From assembly GCF_023218075.1 (NCBI RefSeq), contig NZ_JALPTB010000005.1, positions 104,246 through 168,245 on the forward strand: a stretch of DNA of 64,000 nucleotides. The letters are read 5' to 3'. Shown piece after piece: positions 1 through 8,086 of the stretch. Both the position numbers and the translations under genes were made by a program. Source of the stretch: Rhodococcus sp. HM1 (GTDB lineage Bacteria; Actinomycetota; Actinomycetes; Mycobacteriales; Mycobacteriaceae). How positions within the stretch are numbered: position 1 is the stretch's first letter; the number at the start of each line of letters is the position of its first letter. The notes under the pieces were generated by a model, which saw nothing but the letters and a program-made list of their open reading frames with translations, was not told where the DNA came from and ran no database searches.

Positions 1-217
1 GCGCCTGCAGCGGCACCACGGCGGTGCCGATCTCGATCCGCGACGTGCGGGTACCCATCAGCGCGACCGCGGTCAATGCGTCGAAGTCCGTGGGAATCTG
101 GGGAACCCACACGGTGTCGAGGCCGGCGGCCTCCGCCCACTCGACGTCCTTCAGCATCCGGTCGACCTTGCGAGCGGTGTCGCCCTGTTCGGGCCCGACC
201 ATCACTCCGATCCGCAC
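1..217 (-). CDS. LLM-class F420-dependent oxidoreductase (N-terminal part only)
   Basis: The reverse strand encodes the first 72 or so residues of a luciferase-like monooxygenase-fold protein; the rest lies outside the window. The readable start resembles the TIGR03564-like F420-dependent group (RIGVMVGPEQGD, then WAEAAGLDTVWVPQ and RIEIGTAVVP). These are beta-strand 1, strand 2 and the IGTAV strand of the barrel that holds the deazaflavin. I chose the GTG at 217; an ATG at 202 is also in frame. It lies 82 nt downstream of the B12-binding subunit on the same strand, so it is probably co-transcribed with the mutase genes. The family reduces or oxidises small organic substrates with F420; the substrate cannot be told from this fragment. 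Confidence 0.8.
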   Translation of the reverse strand, partial: MRIGVMVGPEQGDTARKVDRMLKDVEWAEAAGLDTVWVPQIPTDFDALTAVALMGTRTSRIEIGTAVVPLQA

Positions 218-299
218 GATTCCTCCACGTTTGTCGAGATCCGTTCCACTGCAACCCCCGTAGGGCGTCGCGGCGGTGTTGTTGTTGACGTTGCTGCGC

Positions 300-701
300 T
301 CAGGCCGGGGTGTCGGTACCGGTCAGCTTGCGGACCTCGGTCACCAGGACGTCCAGCGGTGTGCTGGTGGGGAACACGGCCGCAGCCCCCGCGGAGAGCA
401 GCTTCGGTACGTCGCCCTGCGGGATGGTGCCACCGACGATCACGGCGATGTCGCCGGCGTCGGCGGCCTTGAGCGCCTCGATCGTGCGGGTGGTCAGCGC
501 GATGTGCGCACCCGAGAGGATGCTCAGGCCGACGACCGCGACGTCCTCCTGCAGCGCGATGGACACGATGTCCTCGATCTTCTGGCGGATGCCGGTGTAG
601 ATGACCTCGAATCCGGCGTCGCGCAGTGCGCGCGCGACGATCTTGGCGCCCCGGTCGTGGCCGTCGAGTCCGGGCTTGGCGACGAGGATGCGGGCGGTCA
701 T
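300..701 (-). CDS. Cobalamin-binding small subunit of a split acyl-CoA mutase
   Basis: This is a stand-alone B12-binding domain of 133 residues that carries the coenzyme B12 for the mutase subunit encoded just upstream. The N-terminus has the DxHxxG base-off motif (Asp13, His15, Gly18 in KPGLDGHDRG); His15 would be the lower cobalt ligand. The SILSGAH and GGTIPQGD loops that cradle the nucleotide tail follow. The start ATG at 701 shares one base with the TGA of the large subunit, so translation is coupled and a 1:1 complex is likely. Length fits the small subunits of two-chain mutases (2-hydroxyisobutyryl-CoA or isobutyryl-CoA type). Confidence 0.93.
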   Translation of the reverse strand: MTARILVAKPGLDGHDRGAKIVARALRDAGFEVIYTGIRQKIEDIVSIALQEDVAVVGLSILSGAHIALTTRTIEALKAADAGDIAVIVGGTIPQGDVPKLLSAGAAAVFPTSTPLDVLVTEVRKLTGTDTPA

Positions 702-2278
702 CAGAACACCACCGGCTGCTGGAATTCGCCCCACACGGCCTTGAGCGCGGAGACCATTTCGCCGACGGTGCAGTACGCGTTGGCGCAGTCGATCAGTTTG
801 TGCATGAGGTTGTCGGTTCCTTCCGCTGCGCGGGACAGGGCGGCGAGACTGGTCTTGACCAGCTCCGGATCGCGTTCGGCCTTGACCTTGGCGAGTCGCT
901 TGAGCTGCAGCTCACGGCCTTCGGCGTCGAGCTCGTACGTGCCGATCTCCGGTGGCGGCTCGTTCGACGTGAGCTTGTTGACGCCGACGACGGTGCGCTC
1001 GCCCGCCTCGATCTGCAGGTGGAGCTTGTAGGCCTCGTCCGCGATGAGGCCCTGCAGGTAGCCGTCCTCGATCGCGCGCACCATGCCGCCGTGCTCTTCG
1101 AGATCGCTCATGATCTCGACGATCTTGGCTTCGGTCGCGTCGGTGAGCGCCTCGACGAAGTACGAGCCGCCCAGGGGATCGGCGACCCGCGCGACCCCGG
1201 TCTCGTACGCGAGGATCTGTTGCGTGCGCAGTGCGAGCGTCGCCGATTCCTCGCTGGGCAGCGCGAACGGCTCGTCCCACGCGGCGGTGAACATCGACTG
1301 GACACCACCGAGCACCGAGGCCATCGCCTCGTAGGCGACGCGCACCAGGTTGTTCTGGGCCTGCGGGGCGTACAGCGACGCACCGCCGGCGACGCAGCCG
1401 AACCGGAACATCGACGCCTTCTCGGTCTTCGCGCCGTAGCGTTCGCGCACGATCGTCGCCCAACGGCGGCGTCCCGCACGGTATTTCGCGATCTCCTCGA
1501 AGAAGTCGCCGTGGGTGTAGAAGAAGAACGAGATCTGCGGGGCGAACTGATCGATCGTCATGCGTCCGCGTTCGACGACGGTGTCGCAGTAGGTGACGCC
1601 GTCGGCGAGGGTGAACGCCATCTCCTGCACGGCGTTCGCACCGGCGTCGCGGAAGTGCGCGCCCGCCACCGAGATCGCGTTGAACCGCGGAACTTCCGCG
1701 GCGCAGAACTCGATGGTGTCGGCGATCAGCCGCAGCGACGGTTCGGGCGGCCAGATCCAGGTGCCGCGCGAGGCGTATTCCTTGAGGATGTCGTTCTGGA
1801 TCGTGCCGGTGAGCTTTTCGCGGGGCACGCCGGATTTCTCCGCGGCGGCGACGTAGAACGCGAGCAGGATCGCGGCCGTGCCGTTGATGGTGAAGCTGGT
1901 GCTGATCTTGTCGAGCGGGATGCCGTCGAACAGGATCTCGGCGTCGGCGAGGGTGTCGACGGCGACGCCGACACGTCCGACCTCCTCACCGTATTCCGGG
2001 TCGTCGGAGTCGTAGCCGCACTGGGTGGGCAGGTCGAGCGCGACGGACAACCCGGTGCCGCCCTGGTCGAGGAGATACCGGTAGCGCCGGTTGGATTCCT
2101 CGGCGGTCCCGAATCCGGAGTACTGGCGGAACGTCCACAGCCGACCGCGATAGCCGGTCGCGAAGTTGCCGCGGGTGAAGGGGAATTCGCCCGGTGCAGG
2201 CGGTTCGCCGACTCTGTCGGCCGGTCCGTACACCGCATCCAGGGGGATTCCCGACGAGGTCTCAGCGAAATCGGTCAC
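701..2278 (-). CDS. Acyl-CoA mutase large (catalytic) subunit, methylmalonyl-CoA mutase family
   Basis: A 525-residue substrate-binding TIM-barrel subunit of an adenosylcobalamin-dependent carbon-skeleton mutase. The GTG start at 2278 gives VTDFAETSSG, the usual N-terminus; upstream ATGs in the longer frame precede the conserved part. Seen: the RQYSGFGTAEESN segment (Tyr53), GLSVALDLPTQCGYDSD, GTIQNDILKEYASRG (Arg171), AGAHFRDAGANAVQE and GVNKL. Tyr53 and Arg171 lie 118 residues apart, like Tyr89/Arg207 of Propionibacterium methylmalonyl-CoA mutase, which contact the substrate carboxylate. Isobutyryl- and 2-hydroxyisobutyryl-CoA mutases have Phe/Gln or Ile/Gln there. A dicarboxylyl-CoA substrate is inferred. 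It is divergent from an SDR gene. Confidence 0.92.
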   Translation of the reverse strand: MTDFAETSSGIPLDAVYGPADRVGEPPAPGEFPFTRGNFATGYRGRLWTFRQYSGFGTAEESNRRYRYLLDQGGTGLSVALDLPTQCGYDSDDPEYGEEVGRVGVAVDTLADAEILFDGIPLDKISTSFTINGTAAILLAFYVAAAEKSGVPREKLTGTIQNDILKEYASRGTWIWPPEPSLRLIADTIEFCAAEVPRFNAISVAGAHFRDAGANAVQEMAFTLADGVTYCDTVVERGRMTIDQFAPQISFFFYTHGDFFEEIAKYRAGRRRWATIVRERYGAKTEKASMFRFGCVAGGASLYAPQAQNNLVRVAYEAMASVLGGVQSMFTAAWDEPFALPSEESATLALRTQQILAYETGVARVADPLGGSYFVEALTDATEAKIVEIMSDLEEHGGMVRAIEDGYLQGLIADEAYKLHLQIEAGERTVVGVNKLTSNEPPPEIGTYELDAEGRELQLKRLAKVKAERDPELVKTSLAALSRAAEGTDNLMHKLIDCANAYCTVGEMVSALKAVWGEFQQPVVF

Positions 2279-2363
2279 GCCGGATACGATACTTGCAGAA
2301 AATGAGAATGCCAATATCATCAGCGAGAACGCTGCGTGTGAACCACCGATTGCAGGGAGAACG

Positions 2364-3194
2364 ATGTCGAGCCAGCCGAATCCACTGTCCGACCGCACCA
2401 TGGTGATCTCCGGTGCCAGCCGCGGGATCGGCCTGGCCATCGCGGTCGCCGCGGCGAGACAGGGCGCCAACGTCGTTCTGCTCGCCAAGACCGCCGAGCC
2501 CCACCCGAAACTCCAGGGCACCGTCCACACCGCCGTCGCGGACATCGAGGCGGCCGGCGGCAAGGCCGTGGCCGTGGTCGGCGACGTCCGAAACGAGGAC
2601 GACGTCCAGCGGCTGATCGACACCGCGGTCGAGCGGTTCGGCGGCATCGACATCTGCGTGAACAACGCGAGCGCGATCGCGACGGGTGCAACCGAGGACC
2701 TGCCGGTCAAGCGGTACGACCTCATGCAGGAGATCAACTGCCGCGGCACGTTCCTCATGACGAAGGCCTCGGTTCCGCACCTCCGCAAGTCCGCGAACCC
2801 GCACATCCTGACCGTCTCACCGCCGGTCAACATGAACCCCTACTGGCTCGGAGTCCACCCGGCCTACACCCTGTCGAAGTACGGGATGTCGCTGCTGACA
2901 TTGGGTTTCGCTGCCGAGTACGCCGGGGACGGGATCGCCGCGAACTGCCTGTGGCCGCAGACCTTCATCGCGACCTCCGCGGTCGCGAACATGAAGGACG
3001 GGGACACGCTCCTGTCGTCCTCGCGCAGCCCCGAGATCATGGCCGATGCCGCGGTCGAGATCCTCGGCCGTCCCGCGAGGGAGACCACCGGCCGGTGCTT
3101 CATCGACGCCGACGTGCTCACCGAGGCCGGGGTCACCGACCTGTCGCGCTACGGCGGCGGCGACAACCCCCAGATCGACCTGTTCCTGGACTGA
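2364..3194 (+). CDS. SDR-family oxidoreductase (HSDL2-like)
   Basis: A 276-residue NAD(P)-dependent short-chain dehydrogenase. The ATG at 2364 follows AGGGAGA at about 6 nt spacing. The Rossmann motif SGASRGIG lies at residues 16-23, CVNNAS marks strand 4, and the active site is Tyr168-x3-Lys172 (YTLSK). An inserted segment after strand 2 (KTAEPHPKLQGTVH) is typical of the hydroxysteroid-dehydrogenase-like 2 subgroup, whose substrate is not settled. It is transcribed away from the acyl-CoA mutase operon and is followed after 11 nt by a Bfd ferredoxin. A role in the same acyl-CoA or branched-chain pathway is inferred from position only. Confidence 0.93.
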   Translation: MSSQPNPLSDRTMVISGASRGIGLAIAVAAARQGANVVLLAKTAEPHPKLQGTVHTAVADIEAAGGKAVAVVGDVRNEDDVQRLIDTAVERFGGIDICVNNASAIATGATEDLPVKRYDLMQEINCRGTFLMTKASVPHLRKSANPHILTVSPPVNMNPYWLGVHPAYTLSKYGMSLLTLGFAAEYAGDGIAANCLWPQTFIATSAVANMKDGDTLLSSSRSPEIMADAAVEILGRPARETTGRCFIDADVLTEAGVTDLSRYGGGDNPQIDLFLD

Positions 3195-3205
3195 CGGAGC
3201 GTGCG

Positions 3206-3373
3206 ATGTACATCTGCCTGTGCCACGGCGTCACCGGCGACACCGTGAGCGAAATCGTCGACCGGGGTGCGCACAGTTCGAAGGAGATCGCCGCGGCGTG
3301 CGGGGCGGGCTCCGATTGCGGGCGGTGCCGGCGGACCGTGCGGTCGATCATCGCGCAGCACAGCGCCACATAG
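3206..3373 (+). CDS. bfd: Bacterioferritin-associated ferredoxin (Bfd)
   Basis: A 55-residue [2Fe-2S] protein. Cys4 and Cys6 (CLC) near the start and Cys38 and Cys41 (CGRC) near the end give the C-x-C...C-x2-C pattern of the BFD fold; Cys32 is extra. Bfd normally reduces the iron core of bacterioferritin to release Fe2+. No bacterioferritin gene is in this window. The gene starts 11 nt after the SDR stop, so it is co-transcribed, and it ends just before a strong hairpin. The family also includes electron carriers for other partners, so an SDR-linked role is possible. Confidence 0.88.
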   Translation: MYICLCHGVTGDTVSEIVDRGAHSSKEIAAACGAGSDCGRCRRTVRSIIAQHSAT

Positions 3374-3389
3374 CACCACACCGACGACA

Positions 3390-3425
3390 AACGCGCCCCC
3401 ACCTCTCACGGAGGTGGCGGCGCGT
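3390..3425. terminator. Bidirectional hairpin between bfd and the L,D-transpeptidase gene
   Basis: A GC-rich stem (AACGCGCC, CCACCTC / GAGGTGG, GGCGCGTT) with a TCACG loop lies between two convergent genes and can terminate transcription from both sides. No long U-tract follows, as is usual in high-GC actinobacteria. Confidence 0.75.
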
Positions 3426-3454
3426 TCTCGTTGCGTATCAGGAACTTTCGCGGA

Positions 3455-4393
3455 TCAGAGGTTCCAGTCCCCGAGGCCGTCCCAGCCGTTCAGCACACCG
3501 CCGTCGGTGTTCTGCACGATGACCGGATCGCCCTTCTGGGCGTTCTCGAAGAACCACTTGCCGTCCTCGGTGCTCACGTTGAGGCAACCGTGGCTGACGT
3601 TGGTATTGCCCTGCGCCCACTCCGACCACGGCGCGGCGTGAACGAAGATGCCGCTGTTGGAGATTCGCGTCGCGTACTCGACGTAGGTGCGGTAGCCCTC
3701 CGGGGAGTCCACGGGCACCCCGTAGGTGGACGAGTCCATGTACATGTCCCGGAAACGCTCGCCGACGATGTACGTGCCGTTGGGCGTTTCGTGGCCGGGC
3801 TTGCCGAACGACGTCGGCATCGTCCGCACGACCTCGCCGTTGCGGGTCACCGTGACGGTCTTGGTGTTGTCGTCCGCCACGGTGATCTGCGCGTCACCGA
3901 TCGTGAACGACGAGTGGGTGTCGCCGGCGGCGACCGTGACCTGCGTGTGGGCGGGCCAGAACTCGAACGGACGCCACCGCACCTGGCGATCGGAGGCCCA
4001 GTAGAAGTGGCCGCCGACGGCGGGGCTGGTCGTGATCGAGATGGCGCGCTCCGCGGCCGCGCGGTCGCTGATCGGCTCGTTGAAGCGGATGATGATCGGC
4101 TGGGCGACACCGACCGTCTCACCGTTGGTCGGGTTCACCGACGGCGCCGAGAACGGCGCCACCACGGGAGCCGGCGGCGCCGTGGGCACCTGCCCGCCCA
4201 GTCCGGGGAAGACCTCTTGAATGCTCGGCAGCTCCGGGCCCCCGGGCCACAGCGGCGCTGCGCCGGCGGGACCGACGAGCGTGAGTGTGGCGGCGGTGGT
4301 ACCGATCAGTGCGGTGGCAACTCGCCCGGACCATCGTCCGGCCCGGTTCCCACCGGTCACCCGAACCTGCTTCAAGGACATGCTCCAACCCAT
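3455..4393 (-). CDS. L,D-transpeptidase with Ig-like domain (YkuD family)
   Basis: An exported peptidoglycan 3-3 cross-linking enzyme of about 312 residues. An N-terminal signal segment (VATALIGTTAATLTLVGPAGAA) is followed by a Pro-rich linker, one bacterial Ig-like domain (about 75-160), and a YkuD catalytic domain with the active-site motif SHGCLN, in which Cys270 is the nucleophile. It carries one Ig domain, like mycobacterial LdtMt1, rather than the two of LdtMt2. The start is uncertain: ATG at 4393 (used) or 4381; neither has a clear ribosome site. It lies downstream of fprB on the same strand, with 143 nt between them. Confidence 0.93.
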   Translation of the reverse strand: MGWSMSLKQVRVTGGNRAGRWSGRVATALIGTTAATLTLVGPAGAAPLWPGGPELPSIQEVFPGLGGQVPTAPPAPVVAPFSAPSVNPTNGETVGVAQPIIIRFNEPISDRAAAERAISITTSPAVGGHFYWASDRQVRWRPFEFWPAHTQVTVAAGDTHSSFTIGDAQITVADDNTKTVTVTRNGEVVRTMPTSFGKPGHETPNGTYIVGERFRDMYMDSSTYGVPVDSPEGYRTYVEYATRISNSGIFVHAAPWSEWAQGNTNVSHGCLNVSTEDGKWFFENAQKGDPVIVQNTDGGVLNGWDGLGDWNL

Positions 4394-4536
4394 CGTGTAG
4401 ACCGTGCGCTGCCTCTCTGCCTGCCCCGATCGCAGCGCTTCGTGCCCACCCATTAGACACAGCGCCATGCCGGACCGCCAATCGAGCGGCCCGGCTCACA
4501 CTCGCTTTTCGGTGCGTTCGTGCAGGTCGGAGGGTG

Positions 4537-6216
4537 TCAGGATTCCAGCCGCGAGGCCTCGAGCATCTCGGCGACGGACACGAACTTCTGCCGTGCCTTC
4601 CCCGCTGCAGCACCACGGGAACGTTCCTGCTTGTCGATCCTCTGCCAACCGCTGTAGTCGACGAACCCGGGCCGGCGCTCGGCGACGAGCGTCGCGAGCT
4701 TCTCCCGGTCCTCGGCCGGGGTGGCGAGCCGGCCGGCGACGAAGTCGTCGATGAGCCGCTCGACGGTCTGCGCCGAGCACTGCTTGTTGGTTCCGATCAC
4801 ACCGCTCGGGCCACGCTTGATCCAGCCGGCGGTGTAGACGCCCGTGAGCGGCTCCCCGGTCTGCGGGTCGACGACGCGACCCTCCTTGTTGGGGATCACG
4901 CCGCGACGCTCGTCGAAGGGAAGATCCGCCAGCGGCGTGCCGCGGTAGCCGATCGACCGGAGCACCAGACCGGTTTCGATCGTCTCGCGTTCACCGGTGG
5001 GCCGGGCCTCGAGGCGTCCGTCGACCTCGACGAGTTCGTTGCGTTCGAGGGTGATCGACTCGACCTTGCCGTCGCCGTTGATCTCCACCGGCGAGGCGAG
5101 GTAGCGCAGCACGATGCGCTTGTTGCCCTCGGTGGGCGTGCGTCGTGCGAATCCTTCGGCCTGCTCGACCTTCAGGGCGATGCGCGGTTCGCAGTCGGGA
5201 TCGTCGAGAAGCGCACGGCTGGCCGGATCGAGCTCGACCTCGGCGGGATCGACGATCACGTCGATGCCGCGAAGTTGCCCGAGCGCGAGCAGTTCCGGAT
5301 TCGTGTAGGCGGCCTGGGCGGGACCACGACGGCCCACGATGACGACCTCGCGGATGTTCGAATTACGCAGGGCCTCCACGGCGTGGTCGGCCATGTCGGT
5401 GCGGGCGAAGATCTCCGGATCCATCACGAGTGCGCGGGCGACGTCGAGCGCGACGTTGCCGTTGCCGATGATCACCGCGCGCTCGCCGGACAGGTCGAAC
5501 TGCCGGTCCGCGTAGTCGGGGTGCCCGTTGTACCAGGAAACGAACTCCGTTGCGGCGTGCGAACCGGGCAGCTCCTCACCCGGGACGTCCAGATGCCGGT
5601 CCCCGGCGGCCCCGACCGCGTAGATCACGGCGTGGTGGTGGGCGAGCAGTTCGTCGTGGCTGATGTGGGTGCCGACCTCGACGTCGAAGTAGCACTGGGT
5701 GTTCTTGTGGCCGATGGCGCTGCGGAACAGGTCGCCGACCGCCTTGGTGCTCTTGTGATCCGGCGCGACACCCGCACGGACGAGACCGTACGGGGTGGGA
5801 AGCCGATCGAAGATGTCGACCTCGACGCGCGGGCGGGACGTCAGTTCCATCGCGGCGTAGCAGGCGGCAGGTCCGGACCCGACGATCGCGACCCGCAGGG
5901 TGCCGAGCTCGGCAGGAATCTTCCTGCGCTCACGCAGTTCCGGCCAGTCCGGGCCGATCGGGTACCGCTCGTAGTAGTCCGCGGCGATCTTCAGGTAGGG
6001 CTCGTGTTCGGCGGCCAGCTCGTTGTCCGCGGAGATGGCGTCGACCGGGCATTCGTCCACGCAGGCACCGCAGTCGATGCACGTTTCCGGATCGATGTAG
6101 AGCAGTTCGGTGGTGGCGAACTGCGGCTCGTCGGGTGTCGGGTGAATGCAGTTGACCGGACAGACCTCGACGCACGACGCATCGTTACAACACGCCTGGG
6201 TGATTACATAAGCCAC
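4537..6216 (-). CDS. fprB: Ferredoxin / ferredoxin-NADP reductase fusion FprB
   Basis: A 559-residue two-domain protein. Residues 1-70 form a 7Fe/8Fe-type bacterial ferredoxin (CCNDASCVEVCPVNC and CIDCGACVDECPVD). Residues 105-540 form an adrenodoxin-reductase-like FAD/NADP domain (VAIVGSGPAACYAA; second Rossmann motif IIGNGNVALDVARAL; AGWIKRGPSGVIGTNK). This is the mycobacterial FprB layout. It passes NADPH electrons to P450s or ferredoxin-dependent oxygenases. The start is the GTG at 6216, after AGGT. A KstR-type palindrome about 50 nt upstream suggests control by the cholesterol-catabolism repressor, consistent with a role feeding steroid hydroxylases. Confidence 0.95.
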   Translation of the reverse strand: MAYVITQACCNDASCVEVCPVNCIHPTPDEPQFATTELLYIDPETCIDCGACVDECPVDAISADNELAAEHEPYLKIAADYYERYPIGPDWPELRERRKIPAELGTLRVAIVGSGPAACYAAMELTSRPRVEVDIFDRLPTPYGLVRAGVAPDHKSTKAVGDLFRSAIGHKNTQCYFDVEVGTHISHDELLAHHHAVIYAVGAAGDRHLDVPGEELPGSHAATEFVSWYNGHPDYADRQFDLSGERAVIIGNGNVALDVARALVMDPEIFARTDMADHAVEALRNSNIREVVIVGRRGPAQAAYTNPELLALGQLRGIDVIVDPAEVELDPASRALLDDPDCEPRIALKVEQAEGFARRTPTEGNKRIVLRYLASPVEINGDGKVESITLERNELVEVDGRLEARPTGERETIETGLVLRSIGYRGTPLADLPFDERRGVIPNKEGRVVDPQTGEPLTGVYTAGWIKRGPSGVIGTNKQCSAQTVERLIDDFVAGRLATPAEDREKLATLVAERRPGFVDYSGWQRIDKQERSRGAAAGKARQKFVSVAEMLEASRLES

Positions 6217-6266
6217 GGGTATACCTGCCTGAGAGTGCCGGTGTGATACGACGTTTCACATCCAGA

Positions 6267-6280
6267 CTATAACGTGTTGC
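6267..6280. promoter_or_regulatory. Putative KstR operator upstream of fprB
   Basis: TATAACGTGTTGCA matches the published KstR consensus TnnAACnnGTTnnA at every fixed base. It sits 51-64 nt before the fprB GTG, where a repressor would block transcription. Only the match is seen; binding is inferred. Confidence 0.65.
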
Positions 6281-6365
6281 AGTTATGGTCGAGAATTGCC
6301 GATCACCGGCGATGCGTAGGTTTCCCGAGGGGTTCCGGTGCGGAACCGGAAGCCGAACCCGCAGT

Positions 6366-6590
6366 CTAATCCGCGAACTCGTCGCCCGATTCGATCCGGA
6401 AACCGATCTTGAGGGTGACCTGCGTATGCGCGACCGCACCGTCGTCTATGTGGCCGCGCACGTTCACCACTTCGAACCATTCCAGGTGCCGCGTCGTTTC
6501 GGCGGCCCTTGCCACTGCTCTCGCGATGGCATCGTCGACACCTTCGGTCGACGACCCGACCACCTCGATGACTCGGTAGACATGGCTCAT
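6366..6590 (-). CDS. Dodecin (flavin-storage protein)
   Basis: A 74-residue protein with the dodecin signature (MSHVYRVIEVVGSS, later WFEVVNVRG and TQVTLKIGFR). Dodecins form hollow 12-mers that bind and buffer flavins. The ATG at 6590 is preceded by GGGAGG at 8 nt, a strong ribosome site. It reads toward fprB, but the KstR-like site and 149 nt separate them, so it is probably its own unit. Length is normal for the family. Confidence 0.93.
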   Translation of the reverse strand: MSHVYRVIEVVGSSTEGVDDAIARAVARAAETTRHLEWFEVVNVRGHIDDGAVAHTQVTLKIGFRIESGDEFAD

Positions 6591-6685
6591 TGTGGTGCCT
6601 CCCTTTCATACCAGACACAGCACCTGTATCCAATAGTGCGAGTGCACCCCGGCCACCGTCTTCGAAACGCGCGAAACCACAAATG

Positions 6686-6722
6686 TCGCAAGGCGACAGC
6701 GCGCAATATCGCAACGCGACAG
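6686..6722. repeat. Two 14-bp direct repeats upstream of the dodecin gene
   Basis: TCGCAAGGCGACAG (6686-6699) and TCGCAACGCGACAG (6709-6722) differ at one base and start 23 nt apart. The first copy sits inside the small palindrome TGTCGC-AAG-GCGACA. Two phased copies at about two helical turns suggest a transcription-factor site, though they lie roughly 100 nt before the dodecin start. The factor is unknown. Confidence 0.45.
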
Positions 6723-6781
6723 TGACCGAATTGTCCGCCCGCGAAGGGGCGGGACGGGAGCCCGGACGATGGGCCCGTGCG

Positions 6782-7993
6782 TCAGGCCTTCCGAGCCAAT
6801 TCGCGCGCCACCGGACCGAGCCGCGCCAGACGCAGATCACCGAGCGGCATCGCACCGGCCCCGAGCCGATTGGTGGTGAACGCCAACGACAATCCGTTGT
6901 CGAGGTCCGCGAACGCACCCGACCCGCCGACGCCGTAGTGACCCAGTGCCCCACGCGGCCGCTCCCGGCTCGCGAACAACGGCTGGTGGTAACCCAGCCG
7001 CCAGGCCATCGGCACCCCGAGCACGTAGTCACGGCCACGCACCCGGACCTCGTTCATCGCCTCGATCGTCTCCGGCTTCAGGAAGCACACACCGTCGATC
7101 GTGCCGCCGGCCGCGATCGCGCCGTACATCCGTGCCAGGGACCGTGCCGTGAACACCCCGTTCCACCCGGGCATCACCGAGTCGTGCACGGCGGGGTTAC
7201 GAACGAGATCGTCGAACCCGTCGGGCATCGCGGCCTCCGCCAGGCCGCGCGTCGGCGCGATCTTCGACAGCACCGACGCGCTGATCTCCCAATGGAGCCC
7301 GGCCGGGTTGATGCGGGGGAACAGCTTGGCGATCCGGTGCCGCTCCGAGGTCGGAACGCGATACCAGAAGTCGGGATTTCCGAGGGGTTCGGCGATCTCC
7401 CGCCGGACCACGTCCTCGAAGGGCAGTCCCGTTGCCCGCCGGACGATCTCCGCGACCAGCCACCCGTAGGTGACCGCGTGATAGCCGGTGCCCCGGAGAC
7501 GGCGACGGGACGGGCGGGCAGCGGCGAGCGCGGCGACCGTCGTGTCGTAGTCGAGGATTCCGTCGCGGCCGGGAACCAGTCCCCGAACCCGGTGCAGACC
7601 GGCGCGGTGCGTCATCACGTCCGCGACGGTGATCGATTCCTTGCCGGCCGCGGCGAACTCCGGCCAGTACTGCGCGACCGGAGCGAAGTAGTCGATGATT
7701 CCACGTTCCGCGAGCCGGTGCACGACCGTCGAGGCCACGCCCTTGCCCGTCGAGAAGGACAGCGACATGGTGTCGCGGTTCCAGCGCCGGTCCGGACCCG
7801 ACCACCCGGCCCAGATGTCCAGGACCTTCTCGCCGTGGAGGTAGGCGGACAGAGCGCCGCCGCCGTCCTGGGGCTGCCGGTACATCGCGAAGAAGCGGTC
7901 GGCGAGCGGCAGGAACCGCGGGTCCACATGCATCTCGGTCGGTGGCCGCTGGTCGGCCTCGTACTCGAGCTGGACATCCGTCAGCATCGTCAT
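6782..7993 (-). CDS. Serine hydrolase, class C beta-lactamase / EstB-like fold
   Basis: A 403-residue serine hydrolase of the beta-lactamase-related group. The ATG at 7993 has GGGAGAG just upstream. Visible motifs are the nucleophile S-T-G-K (SFSTGKGV), the Tyr motif region (GYHAVTYGWLVAEIVRR) and the third box GHYGVGGSGAFAD near the C-terminus. There is no signal peptide, so a cytoplasmic esterase or lipase is more likely than a drug-resistance beta-lactamase. It is close to EstB and mycobacterial LipL/LipE-type esterases. A 7-bp inverted repeat lies directly upstream and may be an operator. Confidence 0.9.
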   Translation of the reverse strand: MTMLTDVQLEYEADQRPPTEMHVDPRFLPLADRFFAMYRQPQDGGGALSAYLHGEKVLDIWAGWSGPDRRWNRDTMSLSFSTGKGVASTVVHRLAERGIIDYFAPVAQYWPEFAAAGKESITVADVMTHRAGLHRVRGLVPGRDGILDYDTTVAALAAARPSRRRLRGTGYHAVTYGWLVAEIVRRATGLPFEDVVRREIAEPLGNPDFWYRVPTSERHRIAKLFPRINPAGLHWEISASVLSKIAPTRGLAEAAMPDGFDDLVRNPAVHDSVMPGWNGVFTARSLARMYGAIAAGGTIDGVCFLKPETIEAMNEVRVRGRDYVLGVPMAWRLGYHQPLFASRERPRGALGHYGVGGSGAFADLDNGLSLAFTTNRLGAGAMPLGDLRLARLGPVARELARKA

Positions 7994-8016
7994 GGAACTC
8001 TCCCCATCCCGGCAAT

Positions 8017-8037
8017 TCCGACAGACTATGTGTCGGA
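8017..8037. promoter_or_regulatory. Inverted repeat upstream of the serine hydrolase gene
   Basis: TCCGACA-GACTATG-TGTCGGA is a perfect 7-bp inverted repeat, 24-44 nt before the hydrolase ATG and overlapping where its promoter should be. It is a candidate repressor site; the regulator is not identifiable here. Confidence 0.5.
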
Positions 8038-8086
8038 TTGCATCCACGAAAGGGTTGATTCCGCTGAACGGAAGGGATAAAAGCGC

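Noticed and set aside
4285..6246. 653-residue forward frame opposite fprB
   Set aside because: Antisense shadow produced by high GC; no motifs, while fprB on the other strand is clear.
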